64,000 nucleotides of DNA, from assembly GCA_965219915.1 (NCBI GenBank), contig OZ244794.1:2976001-3040000 (forward strand). The letters are read 5' to 3'. Each line of letters starts with the position of its first letter. Positions within the stretch are counted from its first letter, which is position 1. Below the pieces are notes generated by a model. It was not told the origin of the DNA. It saw nothing but the letters and a program-made list of their open reading frames with translations, and made no database searches. A program made the position numbers and the translations under genes. Of this stretch, positions 16,407-25,836 are shown piece after piece. This stretch comes from Bin80 sp965219915 (GTDB taxonomy: Bacteria; Bacteroidota; Rhodothermia; Rhodothermales; Bin80).

Positions 16407-17828
16407 ATGCGTTCGTACCTCCTTCTCGTTCTGTTCTGCCTGCTTTGTGCTTGCCAGACAGCTCCCAAACCACCAAACGTCGTCGTGATTTTGGCCGATG
16501 ACTTGGGTTATGGCGATATTGAGCGCTACAACCCAGCATCCAAGATTCCGACGCCGAACCTGAATCGTATTGCGGACGAGGGCATGCGCTTTACCGATGC
16601 GCACTCACCCTCTGCTGTCTGTACACCAACGCGTTATGGCCTGCTAACGGGCAGATACGCCTGGCGGACACATCTCAAGCGCGGAGTATTGCAAGGATAC
16701 TCGCCGAATCTCATTGACACTACACGATTTACGTTACCGAAACTCTTCAAGGAGCATGGATATACCACGGGCGCCACGGGCAAATGGCACCTAGGATTGG
16801 GCTCCCGTGACTCTACCCACTACGATCTCCCACTTGTTCCAGGACCAAACGCAATCGGATTCGATTACTTCTTCGGTATTCCGTCCTCGCTGGATTTTGC
16901 GCCTTATGTTTTCGTCATAAATACAGGCTTGGAAGCCCTGCCCACTGAATGGATTGAGCGAAGCGCCCATAGACGGCGGGGTGGAGGAGGATTCTGGCGT
17001 GCTGGCAACATTGCACCGGGGTTCCGGCATGCAGATGTGTTGCCGAAAACGACAGAAAAAGCGGTTGCATTCATACAGGACCATGCGGCCAGCGGTCCAC
17101 TTTTTCTGTACGTGCCCCTGAGCGCTCCACACACGCCATGGCTTCCTGCAGACGATTTCCGGGGGACGAGCGGCGCCGGTTACTACGGAGACTTTGTTGC
17201 CCAAGTGGACCATGCTGTGGGCAACATACTCCAGGCCATTGACGACTTAGATCGTGAGACTCTGCTCATCTTTACTAGCGACAACGGCGCGCATTGGCCT
17301 GTCAACGACCGTACAACCTTCGGACACGATGCCAATGGCCCATGGCGCGGCCAAAAAGCGGATATTTGGGAAGGTGGTCACCGGGTGCCGTTCCTGGTGC
17401 GGTGGCCGGGACACGCGGAGCCGGGCAGCACCAGCGATCAATTGGTCTCCCTTACCGATCTCATGGCGACCTTTGCCACATTGTTGGGAGCGGATCTGCC
17501 GCACGCGTCCGCGGAAGACAGCTATGATTTCCTTTCCGTGCTGACAGGAACAGGAACCGGCACGCGCGATGCGATGATCCAACACTCACTTTCCGGCATG
17601 TTCGCGGTGCGTCAGAACTCTTGGAAGTTGATCCTCGGACGAGGATCGGGAGGCTTCACCATCCCCCGTCGCATAACGCCCGAACCAGGTGAACCCGTCG
17701 GACAGCTGTATGACTTGTCTACCGATCCTGCTGAAGAGCAAAACCGTTACCTTGACCATCCGGCGATCGTCGACTCCCTGACTGCACTTTTAGAAGGATA
17801 TCAGACCACGGGCCGCAGCCGTCGGTAA
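16407..17828 (+). CDS. Arylsulfatase-type sulfatase (S1 family), lipoprotein
   Basis: The ATG at 16407 gives a lipoprotein signal (MRSYLLLVLFCLLCAC; Cys16), preferred over the upstream ATG at 16335. The mature enzyme begins with the metal-binding strand VVVILADDLGYGD (DD at 31-32). It carries the sulfatase signature CTPTRYGLLTGR (Cys72), whose Cys is converted to formylglycine in type I enzymes. GKWHLG and the later FTSDNGAHWP complete the active site. It would remove sulfate from a carbohydrate or aryl sulfate at the cell surface. No maturase (FGE or anSME) gene is in the window. Marine FCB bacteria carry many such enzymes; the substrate cannot be inferred. Confidence 0.9.
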   Translation: MRSYLLLVLFCLLCACQTAPKPPNVVVILADDLGYGDIERYNPASKIPTPNLNRIADEGMRFTDAHSPSAVCTPTRYGLLTGRYAWRTHLKRGVLQGYSPNLIDTTRFTLPKLFKEHGYTTGATGKWHLGLGSRDSTHYDLPLVPGPNAIGFDYFFGIPSSLDFAPYVFVINTGLEALPTEWIERSAHRRRGGGGFWRAGNIAPGFRHADVLPKTTEKAVAFIQDHAASGPLFLYVPLSAPHTPWLPADDFRGTSGAGYYGDFVAQVDHAVGNILQAIDDLDRETLLIFTSDNGAHWPVNDRTTFGHDANGPWRGQKADIWEGGHRVPFLVRWPGHAEPGSTSDQLVSLTDLMATFATLLGADLPHASAEDSYDFLSVLTGTGTGTRDAMIQHSLSGMFAVRQNSWKLILGRGSGGFTIPRRITPEPGEPVGQLYDLSTDPAEEQNRYLDHPAIVDSLTALLEGYQTTGRSRR

Positions 17829-18059
17829 GCCCCTAGACGTACCGTTGATGCAATGCGTCCTCTAAGTCAAAATACGACTTGATGTAGCACGCTACTATTG
17901 CGGCACGTGTGCCCGCCCTTCCGCGGTTTTTTCGCGCGTGAAGCTTATGGTCGTTTCGAGAGCTGTACCGGGAGGGTTTTGTTGTTAAGCCAGGGTTTTT
18001 CTTGAGTAGTTCGGGATATCCGGCAGCGATCAGGGAATGTCTTTAGCACGTTCCCACAA
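17829..18059. other. Intergenic, no gene seen
   Basis: The stretch between the sulfatase stop and the decayed minus-strand frame at 18060 holds no convincing gene. Confidence 0.4.
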
Positions 18060-18557
18060 CTAGGCAAGATCTTCATTCCGAGAGGTCGTTACATGGCCGG
18101 GGTGTCGCATTCGGTCACAGTAGATGGTCCGCCCAACTGAAATTCTGGTTGGCACAGACTTATATCCAAATTGAATTTGAACACCCGGACGTCTCCATAC
18201 TGACGCATTGCTAGGAGTGAGTGGCCTACCTGGTCGGAATATGCACTCATCGCCTTCGAACTTTCGAATTTGCCCAATAATGAAGGAAGGATTATCTCGA
18301 TTCACAATATGGATTGCTTGATCATTGCCCTAGCGGTCACTAGGTACCTATGTAGAGCTGCTACAGTTGCCATTACTATCAATGTGACAATAGAAACGGA
18401 ACGTAACACCGTACATGTCAATTCGTAAGCCCGGCCATACAGCTTCTTCCTCCACAGTGCTCCCGACGATGAAACCGGATGTGATACAGTACTTAGCTGG
18501 TGTTGGGGGCTCCGTGAATTCGAAACATATGAATGGGGTAGTGATGAATAATGGTAA
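18060..18557 (-). pseudogene. Decayed minus-strand frame with two in-frame TAG stops
   Basis: One reading frame runs 166 codons from after a TAA at 18558-18560 to a TAG at 18060, broken only by TAG at 18348-18350 and 18330-18332. Its translation is protein-like on both sides of the breaks (EPPTPAKYCITSGFIVGST; later FIIGQIRKFEGDECIFRPG). No ATG begins the frame, so the 5' end is also missing. No family is recognised. It lies divergent to, and just upstream of, the beta-propeller gene. Confidence 0.35.
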
Positions 18558-18631
18558 TTAGGTTGTTTTCTGGAGTTATCGCCTCGTGTTTTTTTCCATC
18601 AGCTCCACGTCAAGCCAGATGCTCGTGGCGT

Positions 18632-19831
18632 ATGGTGTGCGCCACCACCTTCGTCTTGGCAATACTTTTAGTGTTTTCTTCTTGTAGCAGCAATCAAAAG
18701 GACAATGTGGTTGTGGGACGACTCCATCCCACAGGAGAAAACATCCCCGTGATCACCGACACGCGGTATGTTTTGCGGGAAGATACTTCTGGAGCCCAGA
18801 TAAAACTGGTAGATGTGGAGAACTTTTCCGAAGCAGAAGTTTTCTCTGTAGGAGCCTATGAGGGTGAACATCATGAGATGCTTGGAACCATTTTAGATGT
18901 TGTCGCGGGTGGTAATACATTCTTGTACATGGATGGTGAGTTCAAAGAAGTACGTGTTTATGATCAAGAGGGGACTCCAAAACAGGTAGTTGGATCGCCC
19001 GGCGTAGCTCCCGGTGAATTCAGCTACCTGGAAGCAGTTGCAATCACGAGTGATGCTTCCAAGTTTTTTGTGGCAGATCAGTCTGGCACCAGGATTCAGA
19101 TTTTCCAGAAACGGGACAATGATTACGAGCTCCTGGACATGTTCTCAATGCCCCATGAGTTTTTTGCCACTGATATCTGCGTGATAAGGGACCATCTGTA
19201 CCTTCACGGATATTCAGAGAATTTGGACCTTGTCATACACAAGGTTACACATGAAGGTGAATATATTCTGTCTTTCGGCCAGCCTTATTTGTCGGATGTC
19301 CCCTTTATTAAGTCCATAATATCGGATGACGGCAGTCTGGTATGCAGTGAGACATACGACACCGTGCTATATGCCAATCAAACTGTTCCGATCCTCAAGG
19401 CCTATGATGACGTGGGTTCGCTTCGATGGCAGGTCAAGTTTGGAGATCATGCTCAGAATTATAAGCGGGAGGGCAGAAACCGAGGACGACCTTCTCTTCG
19501 TTATCCGCCCCAGTCACCTGGTGAGAGTTCTTTTCTATACCTGACTGCGGACCCCGTACGTAATTCTTTCATAATCTCGTATTCAACTATTGGTCCTGAA
19601 GAGAAGGGAGCGGCAGATTACGTACGACATTATTTTTCGATCCCCGCAGAGTCTGGACAAGGAACATATTTGGGACAGCATTACCTTGGAACTTTTGAAC
19701 TTGGACAGCTTCGGCACCCGGCCCACCCTCCTCGAATAGTAAGTTTGAACGAAAACTATGTGTATGCAGTACGGCATCAACCTTTTCCTGTGATTGGGGT
19801 TTTTAAGCGAGATCTGTTGTTTCTTCGATGA
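18632..19831 (+). CDS. Six-bladed beta-propeller lipoprotein
   Basis: A lipoprotein of about 399 residues (signal FVLAILLVFSSC) with repeated beta-propeller strands such as FLYMDGEFKEVRVYDQEGTP and KFFVADQSGTRIQIFQK, typical of the 6-bladed propeller (NHL-like/TolB-like) lipoproteins common in FCB bacteria. The frame extends upstream to an ATG at 18551, but the ATG at 18632 puts the hydrophobic core at the usual distance. A paralogue at 32823-33983 shares the order of blocks (WHPTPENLPEVTD versus LHPTGENIPVITD; GEFHEMFG versus GEHHEMLG). The surface function is unknown; such proteins are often called 6-bladed beta-propeller proteins without a defined ligand. Confidence 0.75.
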   Translation: MVCATTFVLAILLVFSSCSSNQKDNVVVGRLHPTGENIPVITDTRYVLREDTSGAQIKLVDVENFSEAEVFSVGAYEGEHHEMLGTILDVVAGGNTFLYMDGEFKEVRVYDQEGTPKQVVGSPGVAPGEFSYLEAVAITSDASKFFVADQSGTRIQIFQKRDNDYELLDMFSMPHEFFATDICVIRDHLYLHGYSENLDLVIHKVTHEGEYILSFGQPYLSDVPFIKSIISDDGSLVCSETYDTVLYANQTVPILKAYDDVGSLRWQVKFGDHAQNYKREGRNRGRPSLRYPPQSPGESSFLYLTADPVRNSFIISYSTIGPEEKGAADYVRHYFSIPAESGQGTYLGQHYLGTFELGQLRHPAHPPRIVSLNENYVYAVRHQPFPVIGVFKRDLLFLR

Positions 19832-20246
19832 AGAAGACACTGTACAAACGGAGTTGTTCTTCGTTGCTCTCTTAGTTTTTTGGGTGCATTTATTGTGGGA
19901 AGAATTCCAACCACGGCAATCCTTCCTGTGGAATACAGGATTATGAACAGAGTCAGTGCGAAGGGATATTTGCCTTCGTAGGCACCTGTCAGCGAAGATG
20001 AAAATATAATCGTATCCGTGGGATCGTCTACCTTCGCGTTCGCAAACGGACCGGATGTGCCTGCATTGATTGGCCGTGCAAAGCTTCCGTCACGGCAGGA
20101 GTCATTATCGAGAGATACCACATTCTCGGCGATAGGCATTTCGATTGACTGGAACGTAGACAAACGTGTACAGCTGCCATTCCCAGTCGTCATTCATAAG
20201 GTGTTCCGTAAAAACGCGCTTGGCGAAAAATCCCTACGTCTCTGGG
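19832..20246. other. Intergenic between propeller gene and LuxE-like gene
   Basis: A minus-strand open frame at 19777-20193 (138 codons) has one hydrophobic segment (ALTLFIILYSTGRIAVVGIL) but overlaps the propeller gene on the other strand and has no recognisable family. It may be chance or a decayed gene, and it is not called as a CDS. Confidence 0.3.
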
Positions 20247-21185
20247 TTAGCTAGTTTCCAACAATAAATTACACCCCCTCATTGCGCTTCCGGGAAATCG
20301 ACCCAAAACTTCAAATCCCCCTCCACGGCTAACCCCCAAATCCTCCGTGAGAATACTGGACACAGTATAGATATTCGCCAAGTCAGTAATTGCCAATAGC
20401 CCCGGCTTTCCATCAGGCATTACGCGGTCCGGGGCCTCTGGATCAACTATCTGAACACGCATCCACGGCGGTGATCTATAAATCGAATCTCCCTGCGCAT
20501 AAGCCTGGCTCATTAGTTCACACATACCATACTCACTCCAAACCCGCTGCTCATCAATTCCAAATCCTGCCGCCAGGCGCTCGTGTAGCTCGTTACGGGT
20601 TATTGTACGCCGGTGTGTTTTCATGCCGCCAGTCTCAATGATGCGTGCATCATTAGGCAGATGCCGAGGTCCCGCATCGGCCAAATCCAGAAGACCGAAT
20701 GCGGCGCCAAAGAGCAGTATTGGTGCACTATTATCTGTAATGTCGGGTAACCTACTACCCAAAAAAAACTGGCTTTCTTCGGTCCCATATCTCCGCATGA
20801 GGATTTTCATCATGCAAACCAGCGATGACGCAGGCGCATATCCCGGCAAATGGGCCAAGACTTGGAAGGGACCCTCTCCAAAAACGGCTTTGAAAGTTGC
20901 ACATACGGAAGCTTCGTAAACGGCCATTCGCCGCACAAAATGACGACTCCGCAATGAGCTCCCGGTTGCACTGCTCTCAAACACACATTCGGCTTCTGCA
21001 GGTGGAAACGTGGTAACCTCGGCATGCTTGAAAGCTGCCACGGGCAAATACTTGTATCCAAAACGTTGATAAACCGGACAATGCTGCCGCTGATAGGCCT
21101 CCAGTACACGTTCCATAACCGCGAACGACGTACCGCTTGTACTACACAAGTCAGTGAACTGAACTTCTATTTCCGCAGTAGTCAC
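20247..21185 (-). CDS. LuxE-like acyl-protein synthetase
   Basis: A 312-residue protein of the LuxE / acyl-protein synthetase family, an ANL-like enzyme that activates or transfers fatty acyl groups. Recognisable blocks are the N-terminal VYQRFGYKYLPVAAFKHAEV, the nucleotide-binding ESSATGSSLRSRH (about 70-82), and WSEYGMCELMSQAYA, the adenylate-forming A5-like motif (about 217-231). The C-terminal LLAITDLANIYTV and TEDLG are also typical. In FCB genomes it usually neighbours a LuxC-like reductase, with which it would make fatty aldehyde. Here that partner lies 12 kb away at 7208. The start overlaps the stop of the upstream thioredoxin-fold gene by 4 bp. Confidence 0.8.
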   Translation of the reverse strand: MTTAEIEVQFTDLCSTSGTSFAVMERVLEAYQRQHCPVYQRFGYKYLPVAAFKHAEVTTFPPAEAECVFESSATGSSLRSRHFVRRMAVYEASVCATFKAVFGEGPFQVLAHLPGYAPASSLVCMMKILMRRYGTEESQFFLGSRLPDITDNSAPILLFGAAFGLLDLADAGPRHLPNDARIIETGGMKTHRRTITRNELHERLAAGFGIDEQRVWSEYGMCELMSQAYAQGDSIYRSPPWMRVQIVDPEAPDRVMPDGKPGLLAITDLANIYTVSSILTEDLGVSRGGGFEVLGRFPGSAMRGCNLLLETS

Positions 21186-21736
21186 GGCAGTTTAATCCGA
21201 CATCCAAAAGGTTTGGTGGAGGAAATATTCACCTCCTGACCACCAGCGAGTTGCTGGACGACATCCCGGAGCCAATGTGCCTGGGCTACCTGAGGATCTG
21301 CAGGAGCGTCGTCGATACCTCCGACATAAACCAGCGTGTTTTTGTCGTCAAATGCAAACACATGTGGTGTTCGCTCTGCCCCCAATGCCCGGGCCAATCC
21401 AGCTTGCGGATCCCGTACGTAAGTCAGACTGTATTGCTTGCCTGCCTCGGACTCCTTGGGAAATACCTCAGGATCATTGCTATTCACAAGGATTACCTCA
21501 ACTCCCGTGGTAGCCAATTCTTCTACACGCTCCTCATACTGACTCGTCCAGTTGCAGTCATTACTCCAGAATACGAATACAGTACCCTGGGCGCCCATCA
21601 GTGCGTGCGTAGTCAAAGCCGATCCGCCCTGCATACTTTCAAGCGGCAAATCCGGCAACGTACTACCAATCGAAATCTGTGCTGCGGCTACATGCGGAAA
21701 CAGAAACAGCATCACAATAATTATTGATCGAACCAT
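21182..21736 (-). CDS. Exported redoxin/thioredoxin-fold protein
   Basis: A 184-residue protein with a cleavable signal (MVRSIIIVMLFLFPHVAAAQ) and a redoxin-like domain: IGSTLPDLPLESMQGG, VFVFWSNDCNWTSQYEERV, then RTPHVFAFDDKNTLVYVGGI. The first Cys (SNDC) is not part of a CxxC pair. A second Cys sits near the end in STKPFGCRIKLP, as in AhpC/TSA-like exported redoxins. It is probably a periplasmic thiol-dependent protein; the reductant is not known. It lies in a two-gene run with the LuxE-like gene (4-bp overlap). Confidence 0.75.
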   Translation of the reverse strand: MVRSIIIVMLFLFPHVAAAQISIGSTLPDLPLESMQGGSALTTHALMGAQGTVFVFWSNDCNWTSQYEERVEELATTGVEVILVNSNDPEVFPKESEAGKQYSLTYVRDPQAGLARALGAERTPHVFAFDDKNTLVYVGGIDDAPADPQVAQAHWLRDVVQQLAGGQEVNISSTKPFGCRIKLP

Positions 21737-21778
21737 AATTGACTCATTTGTGGTTGTACAACATTATCCGTGCATAAA

Positions 21779-23275
21779 TCATGCCTGATTGAATGAGCGG
21801 ACGCGTCCAGCCATCCAACGATTCAACATCAGGAGTACCGCAATTACCGTGCCCCACTGCACCAGGCAGGTCATCAAACTGAATGGATCCGTAGGGTCGT
21901 ACCAGGTTTCTGGAGCATAAACTGTCGCTGATAACCACAACCACCAACCCAACAACATTACGGCCAGTAGAGGAACGACATAGTTCAGTATTGCATCCCA
22001 TGGCCGCCCTGCATTCCAATCCCCCACCGCGCCATCAATCTCGTTCTCCCGGAATGAGCGTACTCCCTGTCGAATGACAAGGATCGCCATGAAGGCCCCG
22101 GAAATTATAAGCGCCAAACCCCAGACAAAGTCCTGGTTCTCAAAGAAGCCCAGATTCATGGCAGACGGGATACCCAGCACCAAACTCACCAACGCAACGC
22201 CAATAATCGCATACGGCCGCGAGACACCAAGATCTGTCACCGACCGCACGACCATCTCAATCATCGAAATCAGTGAACTGAGTGCTGCACAGGAAAGGCC
22301 GAGGAAGAATAGCATCGCAAACAAATTACCTGCCGGCATTTTTGCGAATAATTGAGGCATCCAAATAAACGTTAGCCCGGTCGCTGCAGGGCCACTGGTT
22401 TTCATGACCTCCAGCACTTCCGGGCGAGACATTTCCTGCCCGAGAATGGCAAATACGGTTCCAAAAACAATGATGGCCGCAAGTATCGATACTGTATTAT
22501 TGCCTATACCAGTTATGAATGCATTTTGAACAACACCATGCCGACTCTGCATATAGGCCCCATAGGTGAGCACTAGGCCCCAACCTGCCCCGGTGTCCCA
22601 AGCATTTTGTGTTAGCGCTTCAAGCCAGATCCGCGGTCGACTAAGTGTAGACCATTCTGGAGTGAACAGGAATCTTATACCCTCGCCTGCGCCATCCAAG
22701 AAAAGTGTCCGAACCAAAGCGATCAGTACAATAACCAGTAGCGTCGGCACCAATATCTTGTTTACGCGCTCAATCCTTCTAACCCCCTTCCATACCGCCC
22801 AGGCTCCCAATCCGAGCGCGAGTGCGTGGAAAAACACTGGAAAATAACTGCTCTGGAACCCATCCCATGCTCCCTGTGCGGCCTCATAAGTGAGATCGGG
22901 TCCTACAAATACCATTCTACCGAAATAATAAAAGCACCAGCCGGCAACTACGGTATAGTAGAAGAGGATTGCAGCTGCGACAAATACACAGAAGGCGCCC
23001 ATCCAACTGAACCGGTCACCTGCAAGTTTGGTGAAAGTCCCGACTACACCTAACCGACCCTTTCGACCCAATGCATACTCCGCTATAATGAGCGGCACAC
23101 TCCACAAAAACAGAAATACAACCCAAGCAACAAGAAAGGCCCCTGTTCCATCATCACCACTGTTTGTAGCAGCAATTCGGGGAAATCGCCAGATGTTACC
23201 CGTCCCAATTGCCATACCCAAAACGGTGATGAGCATTCCCCATCTAGATGTAAAACGCTGTTTGTGACTGCTCAT
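21779..23275 (-). CDS. Sodium-dependent transporter, NSS/SNF family
   Basis: A 498-residue inner-membrane protein with about twelve hydrophobic helices. The N-terminal signature WGMLITVLGMAIGTGNIWRFPRI carries the Na+ and substrate site of helix 1 (GxxxGTGNIWRFP) of the neurotransmitter:sodium symporter family. PLIIAEYALGRKGR in loop 2 is also typical. The substrate is probably an amino acid but cannot be assigned. Upstream and downstream genes on the same strand (penicillin acylase family protein, redoxin) are separated by gaps of 40-70 bp. Confidence 0.9.
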   Translation of the reverse strand: MSSHKQRFTSRWGMLITVLGMAIGTGNIWRFPRIAATNSGDDGTGAFLVAWVVFLFLWSVPLIIAEYALGRKGRLGVVGTFTKLAGDRFSWMGAFCVFVAAAILFYYTVVAGWCFYYFGRMVFVGPDLTYEAAQGAWDGFQSSYFPVFFHALALGLGAWAVWKGVRRIERVNKILVPTLLVIVLIALVRTLFLDGAGEGIRFLFTPEWSTLSRPRIWLEALTQNAWDTGAGWGLVLTYGAYMQSRHGVVQNAFITGIGNNTVSILAAIIVFGTVFAILGQEMSRPEVLEVMKTSGPAATGLTFIWMPQLFAKMPAGNLFAMLFFLGLSCAALSSLISMIEMVVRSVTDLGVSRPYAIIGVALVSLVLGIPSAMNLGFFENQDFVWGLALIISGAFMAILVIRQGVRSFRENEIDGAVGDWNAGRPWDAILNYVVPLLAVMLLGWWLWLSATVYAPETWYDPTDPFSLMTCLVQWGTVIAVLLMLNRWMAGRVRSFNQA

Positions 23276-23346
23276 TCGGCTTGGAATTGTTTGATTGACA
23301 TGATTATTGCACGATTTGATGCGACAATGTATCTAATCTGCCGCCC

Positions 23347-25800
23347 TCATTCTGAGTTTCGTAACCGGAGCAGAGCTGAAACAGTTGCCAACTCTCCGGC
23401 CTCCCTAGGTTTATGCAGTGGATAGTAGTCGTAATTTAGAAAAGCCGGTATGTGAAGATCATAGTAACGACTCATTGGATTACCATTTTGCCCACCTGCG
23501 TATATACCGACGCCGCTGGGAGGATCGGTTTCGAAGTCCACTATCACCCGCCAACTTGCACTGTGTGTAACCGTTATCCCATCTCCTGGTCCTAGAGTTT
23601 CGTCGTACCCGGGGTAACTGTATGGACCACGCCACAGCACACTCAACGCCTCATTTTGTGTGAGATGCCTAAAAATCACCTGATGATGCGTACTCCAGCT
23701 CCAATCATCGCCATACTGGACTTTAAGCACATCTGCTGCTTCTTCAAGTGCCAGAGCCATAAGCATCGGCGCATCTTCGACTTCAGTCGTGCTCTGAATA
23801 TCAAGCCATGGAGAACCCGCCTCCAGAAGTGTCACCAGTACCGTTTCAGTGGGGTAAGGGATACCCAGGAAATGCGATTCATCCCATGTCAGCCGTTTTA
23901 GGGCCTCTAGATACTCATGCAATGCAAGCGGCCCCGGCGTCTCTCCGACTGCCATACCATCCCAGTCAGTGAGTGCAGTCCTAACCGCGTCACCTGCTGG
24001 CGTCAGTGCACGCACTGAGTCCAATAGAGGTACAAAAGCATCATATTGGCCAACATGAAAATCCGCTTGGTACTCCTTCATATTCTCAACCGTATGCCGG
24101 TCCCTGCCAGCAAGCAACGCGTCAATACGTAGTGAGCGATACGCCGGCTGCCAGTTGTGATCTACATAATAAGGATAGTCTGCTGTCGTTGGCTGTTGAT
24201 TCGTTGAAGTGAGATATCCGCGTACAGGGTTTGTAGCATGTGGCATCTCCTCAAATGGAACTTGGCCCACCCACGCTGAACCACTCGTGCTACCATCAAG
24301 AAGCCCCACCCCATCTCCCGAAGCGCGGATCGGTAATTTTCCTGCGACGCGAATCCCAATTTCGCCAGTGGTATCGGCATAAAGTACATTCATAGCTGGC
24401 GAATGCCAGTGCCTTAGGGCGCCATCAAACTGGGCTGCGTTTTCAGCACGATTCATTTCCCAAAGTGCAGTCATTCCGTTATTCTTCTCATGTGCAATCC
24501 ATCGTATAGCGACAGCCGCGGTTGAATCCATAATGACTGGACCAATATCCGACAATACCAGAGTATCTATAACAGGAGTAGCATTTTTTATGTAAATCGT
24601 ATCCGGCTGCATCTTCAGGGACCGCCATTCCCCATCAAACCGGTATCTGCTTTGATCGTCGTTTAGTTGCAGGAGGTAGTGATCAATTGCATCTAGGCCT
24701 GAGTTTGTATATGCCCAGGCCACATGATCATTGAAAGCTTCAATCGGCAGGGGCGCCCCCGGTGCCAACACGCCATAAGTATTCATAGAGGGCGTTACGA
24801 GATGTACTTCATACCATATTGAGGGGAGCGAGAGCGCCAGATGCATGTCACCGGCAAGTATGGCTGAGCCAGTCACAGAACGATCACCAGTAACTGCCCA
24901 ATTGTTTGACCCCTTGGAGGGCTGATAGCCTTCCAAACCATGTTTCCTTAACGTCTGGTGCACATTGGTCATTAAGACCAATGCATCCGAAGAGTGCACC
25001 GGTGATTCATCCGAATTCACGGAGACTGCCGATTCTTCGATTTCTGCTGGAATGATTGGCTTGTAACGCGTCGCATGGCGCGGGTACAACTTGGCGTATT
25101 CATCAGCCCCCAAACGCTCTCTGGCAAGCCCGTATGCCGTCTCCTCAGAATTAAATGAGAGGTCATAATTGAAATATTGCATCAGGAGTACAGTATGCAT
25201 AGGCGTATACGGCTCAGGGGCGTAATCAAAGAGTTTGAATTCCAGCGGCCATTCGGCGTAGGATAGCTCACTCAGATACGCGTTCACGCCTTCGGCATAC
25301 CAGGTCATTATTTCGTAATCAAGGCCTCCCTCTTCAGCAAATGCAGCCATGATCTGTTTGGCTGCTCCATTCATCCCGAGAGAGCGCAGAAATCTATCCG
25401 CATCTAGTGAGGCCGGACCGAAGATTTCGGAAAGCCGCCCTGCTGCAACACGACTAATGAAATCCATCTGAAAAAGCCGATCCTGTGCAGTCACATACCC
25501 TAGTGCTAGGATAGCATCCCTGTCTTCTTTGGCGAAAATATGGGGAACCCCCCGTTCATCCCGCTCCACAGTCACCGGACCGGAAAGTGTGGGAATCACA
25601 ACTTCGTCATGCGCAGCGTGCTCCGCGATACGTGCATTGTGATACAACCCACGTACAGGGTCAAGCAGATTAACCAAGGGTGCAATACCACTGGGTGCAT
25701 AATGCAGTCCCCAAAGTAGCGCAGCAGTCACAATCGCATGCAGCGCAAAGTTCGGCAATACCTTCCTGTTAGCGTTTGATCCCATCAAATACCGTTTCAT
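23347..25800 (-). CDS. Penicillin acylase family (Ntn) amidohydrolase
   Basis: An 817-residue S45-family precursor that would be exported and autocleaved into alpha and beta chains. A hydrophobic N-terminal segment (FALHAIVTAALLWGLHYA) serves as signal or anchor. Family blocks are ERDERGVPHIFAKEDRDAI, ALGYVTAQDRLFQMDF and RFLRSLGMNGAA. The nucleophile is the Ser of SKGSNNWAVTGDRS (about 290-303), which becomes the N-terminus of the beta chain. FNDHVAWAYTNSGLDAIDHY follows, as expected. Such enzymes cleave acyl amides, including acyl-homoserine lactones in some cases; the substrate here is unknown. Confidence 0.9.
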   Translation of the reverse strand: MKRYLMGSNANRKVLPNFALHAIVTAALLWGLHYAPSGIAPLVNLLDPVRGLYHNARIAEHAAHDEVVIPTLSGPVTVERDERGVPHIFAKEDRDAILALGYVTAQDRLFQMDFISRVAAGRLSEIFGPASLDADRFLRSLGMNGAAKQIMAAFAEEGGLDYEIMTWYAEGVNAYLSELSYAEWPLEFKLFDYAPEPYTPMHTVLLMQYFNYDLSFNSEETAYGLARERLGADEYAKLYPRHATRYKPIIPAEIEESAVSVNSDESPVHSSDALVLMTNVHQTLRKHGLEGYQPSKGSNNWAVTGDRSVTGSAILAGDMHLALSLPSIWYEVHLVTPSMNTYGVLAPGAPLPIEAFNDHVAWAYTNSGLDAIDHYLLQLNDDQSRYRFDGEWRSLKMQPDTIYIKNATPVIDTLVLSDIGPVIMDSTAAVAIRWIAHEKNNGMTALWEMNRAENAAQFDGALRHWHSPAMNVLYADTTGEIGIRVAGKLPIRASGDGVGLLDGSTSGSAWVGQVPFEEMPHATNPVRGYLTSTNQQPTTADYPYYVDHNWQPAYRSLRIDALLAGRDRHTVENMKEYQADFHVGQYDAFVPLLDSVRALTPAGDAVRTALTDWDGMAVGETPGPLALHEYLEALKRLTWDESHFLGIPYPTETVLVTLLEAGSPWLDIQSTTEVEDAPMLMALALEEAADVLKVQYGDDWSWSTHHQVIFRHLTQNEALSVLWRGPYSYPGYDETLGPGDGITVTHSASWRVIVDFETDPPSGVGIYAGGQNGNPMSRYYDLHIPAFLNYDYYPLHKPREAGELATVSALLRLRNSE

Positions 25801-25836
25801 TCCTGGATCGCCTCATCCACTGAGACGAATCGTCTC

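Noticed and set aside
19777..20193. 138-codon minus-strand frame with a hydrophobic segment
   Set aside because: Overlaps the propeller gene on the other strand and has no family; could be chance.
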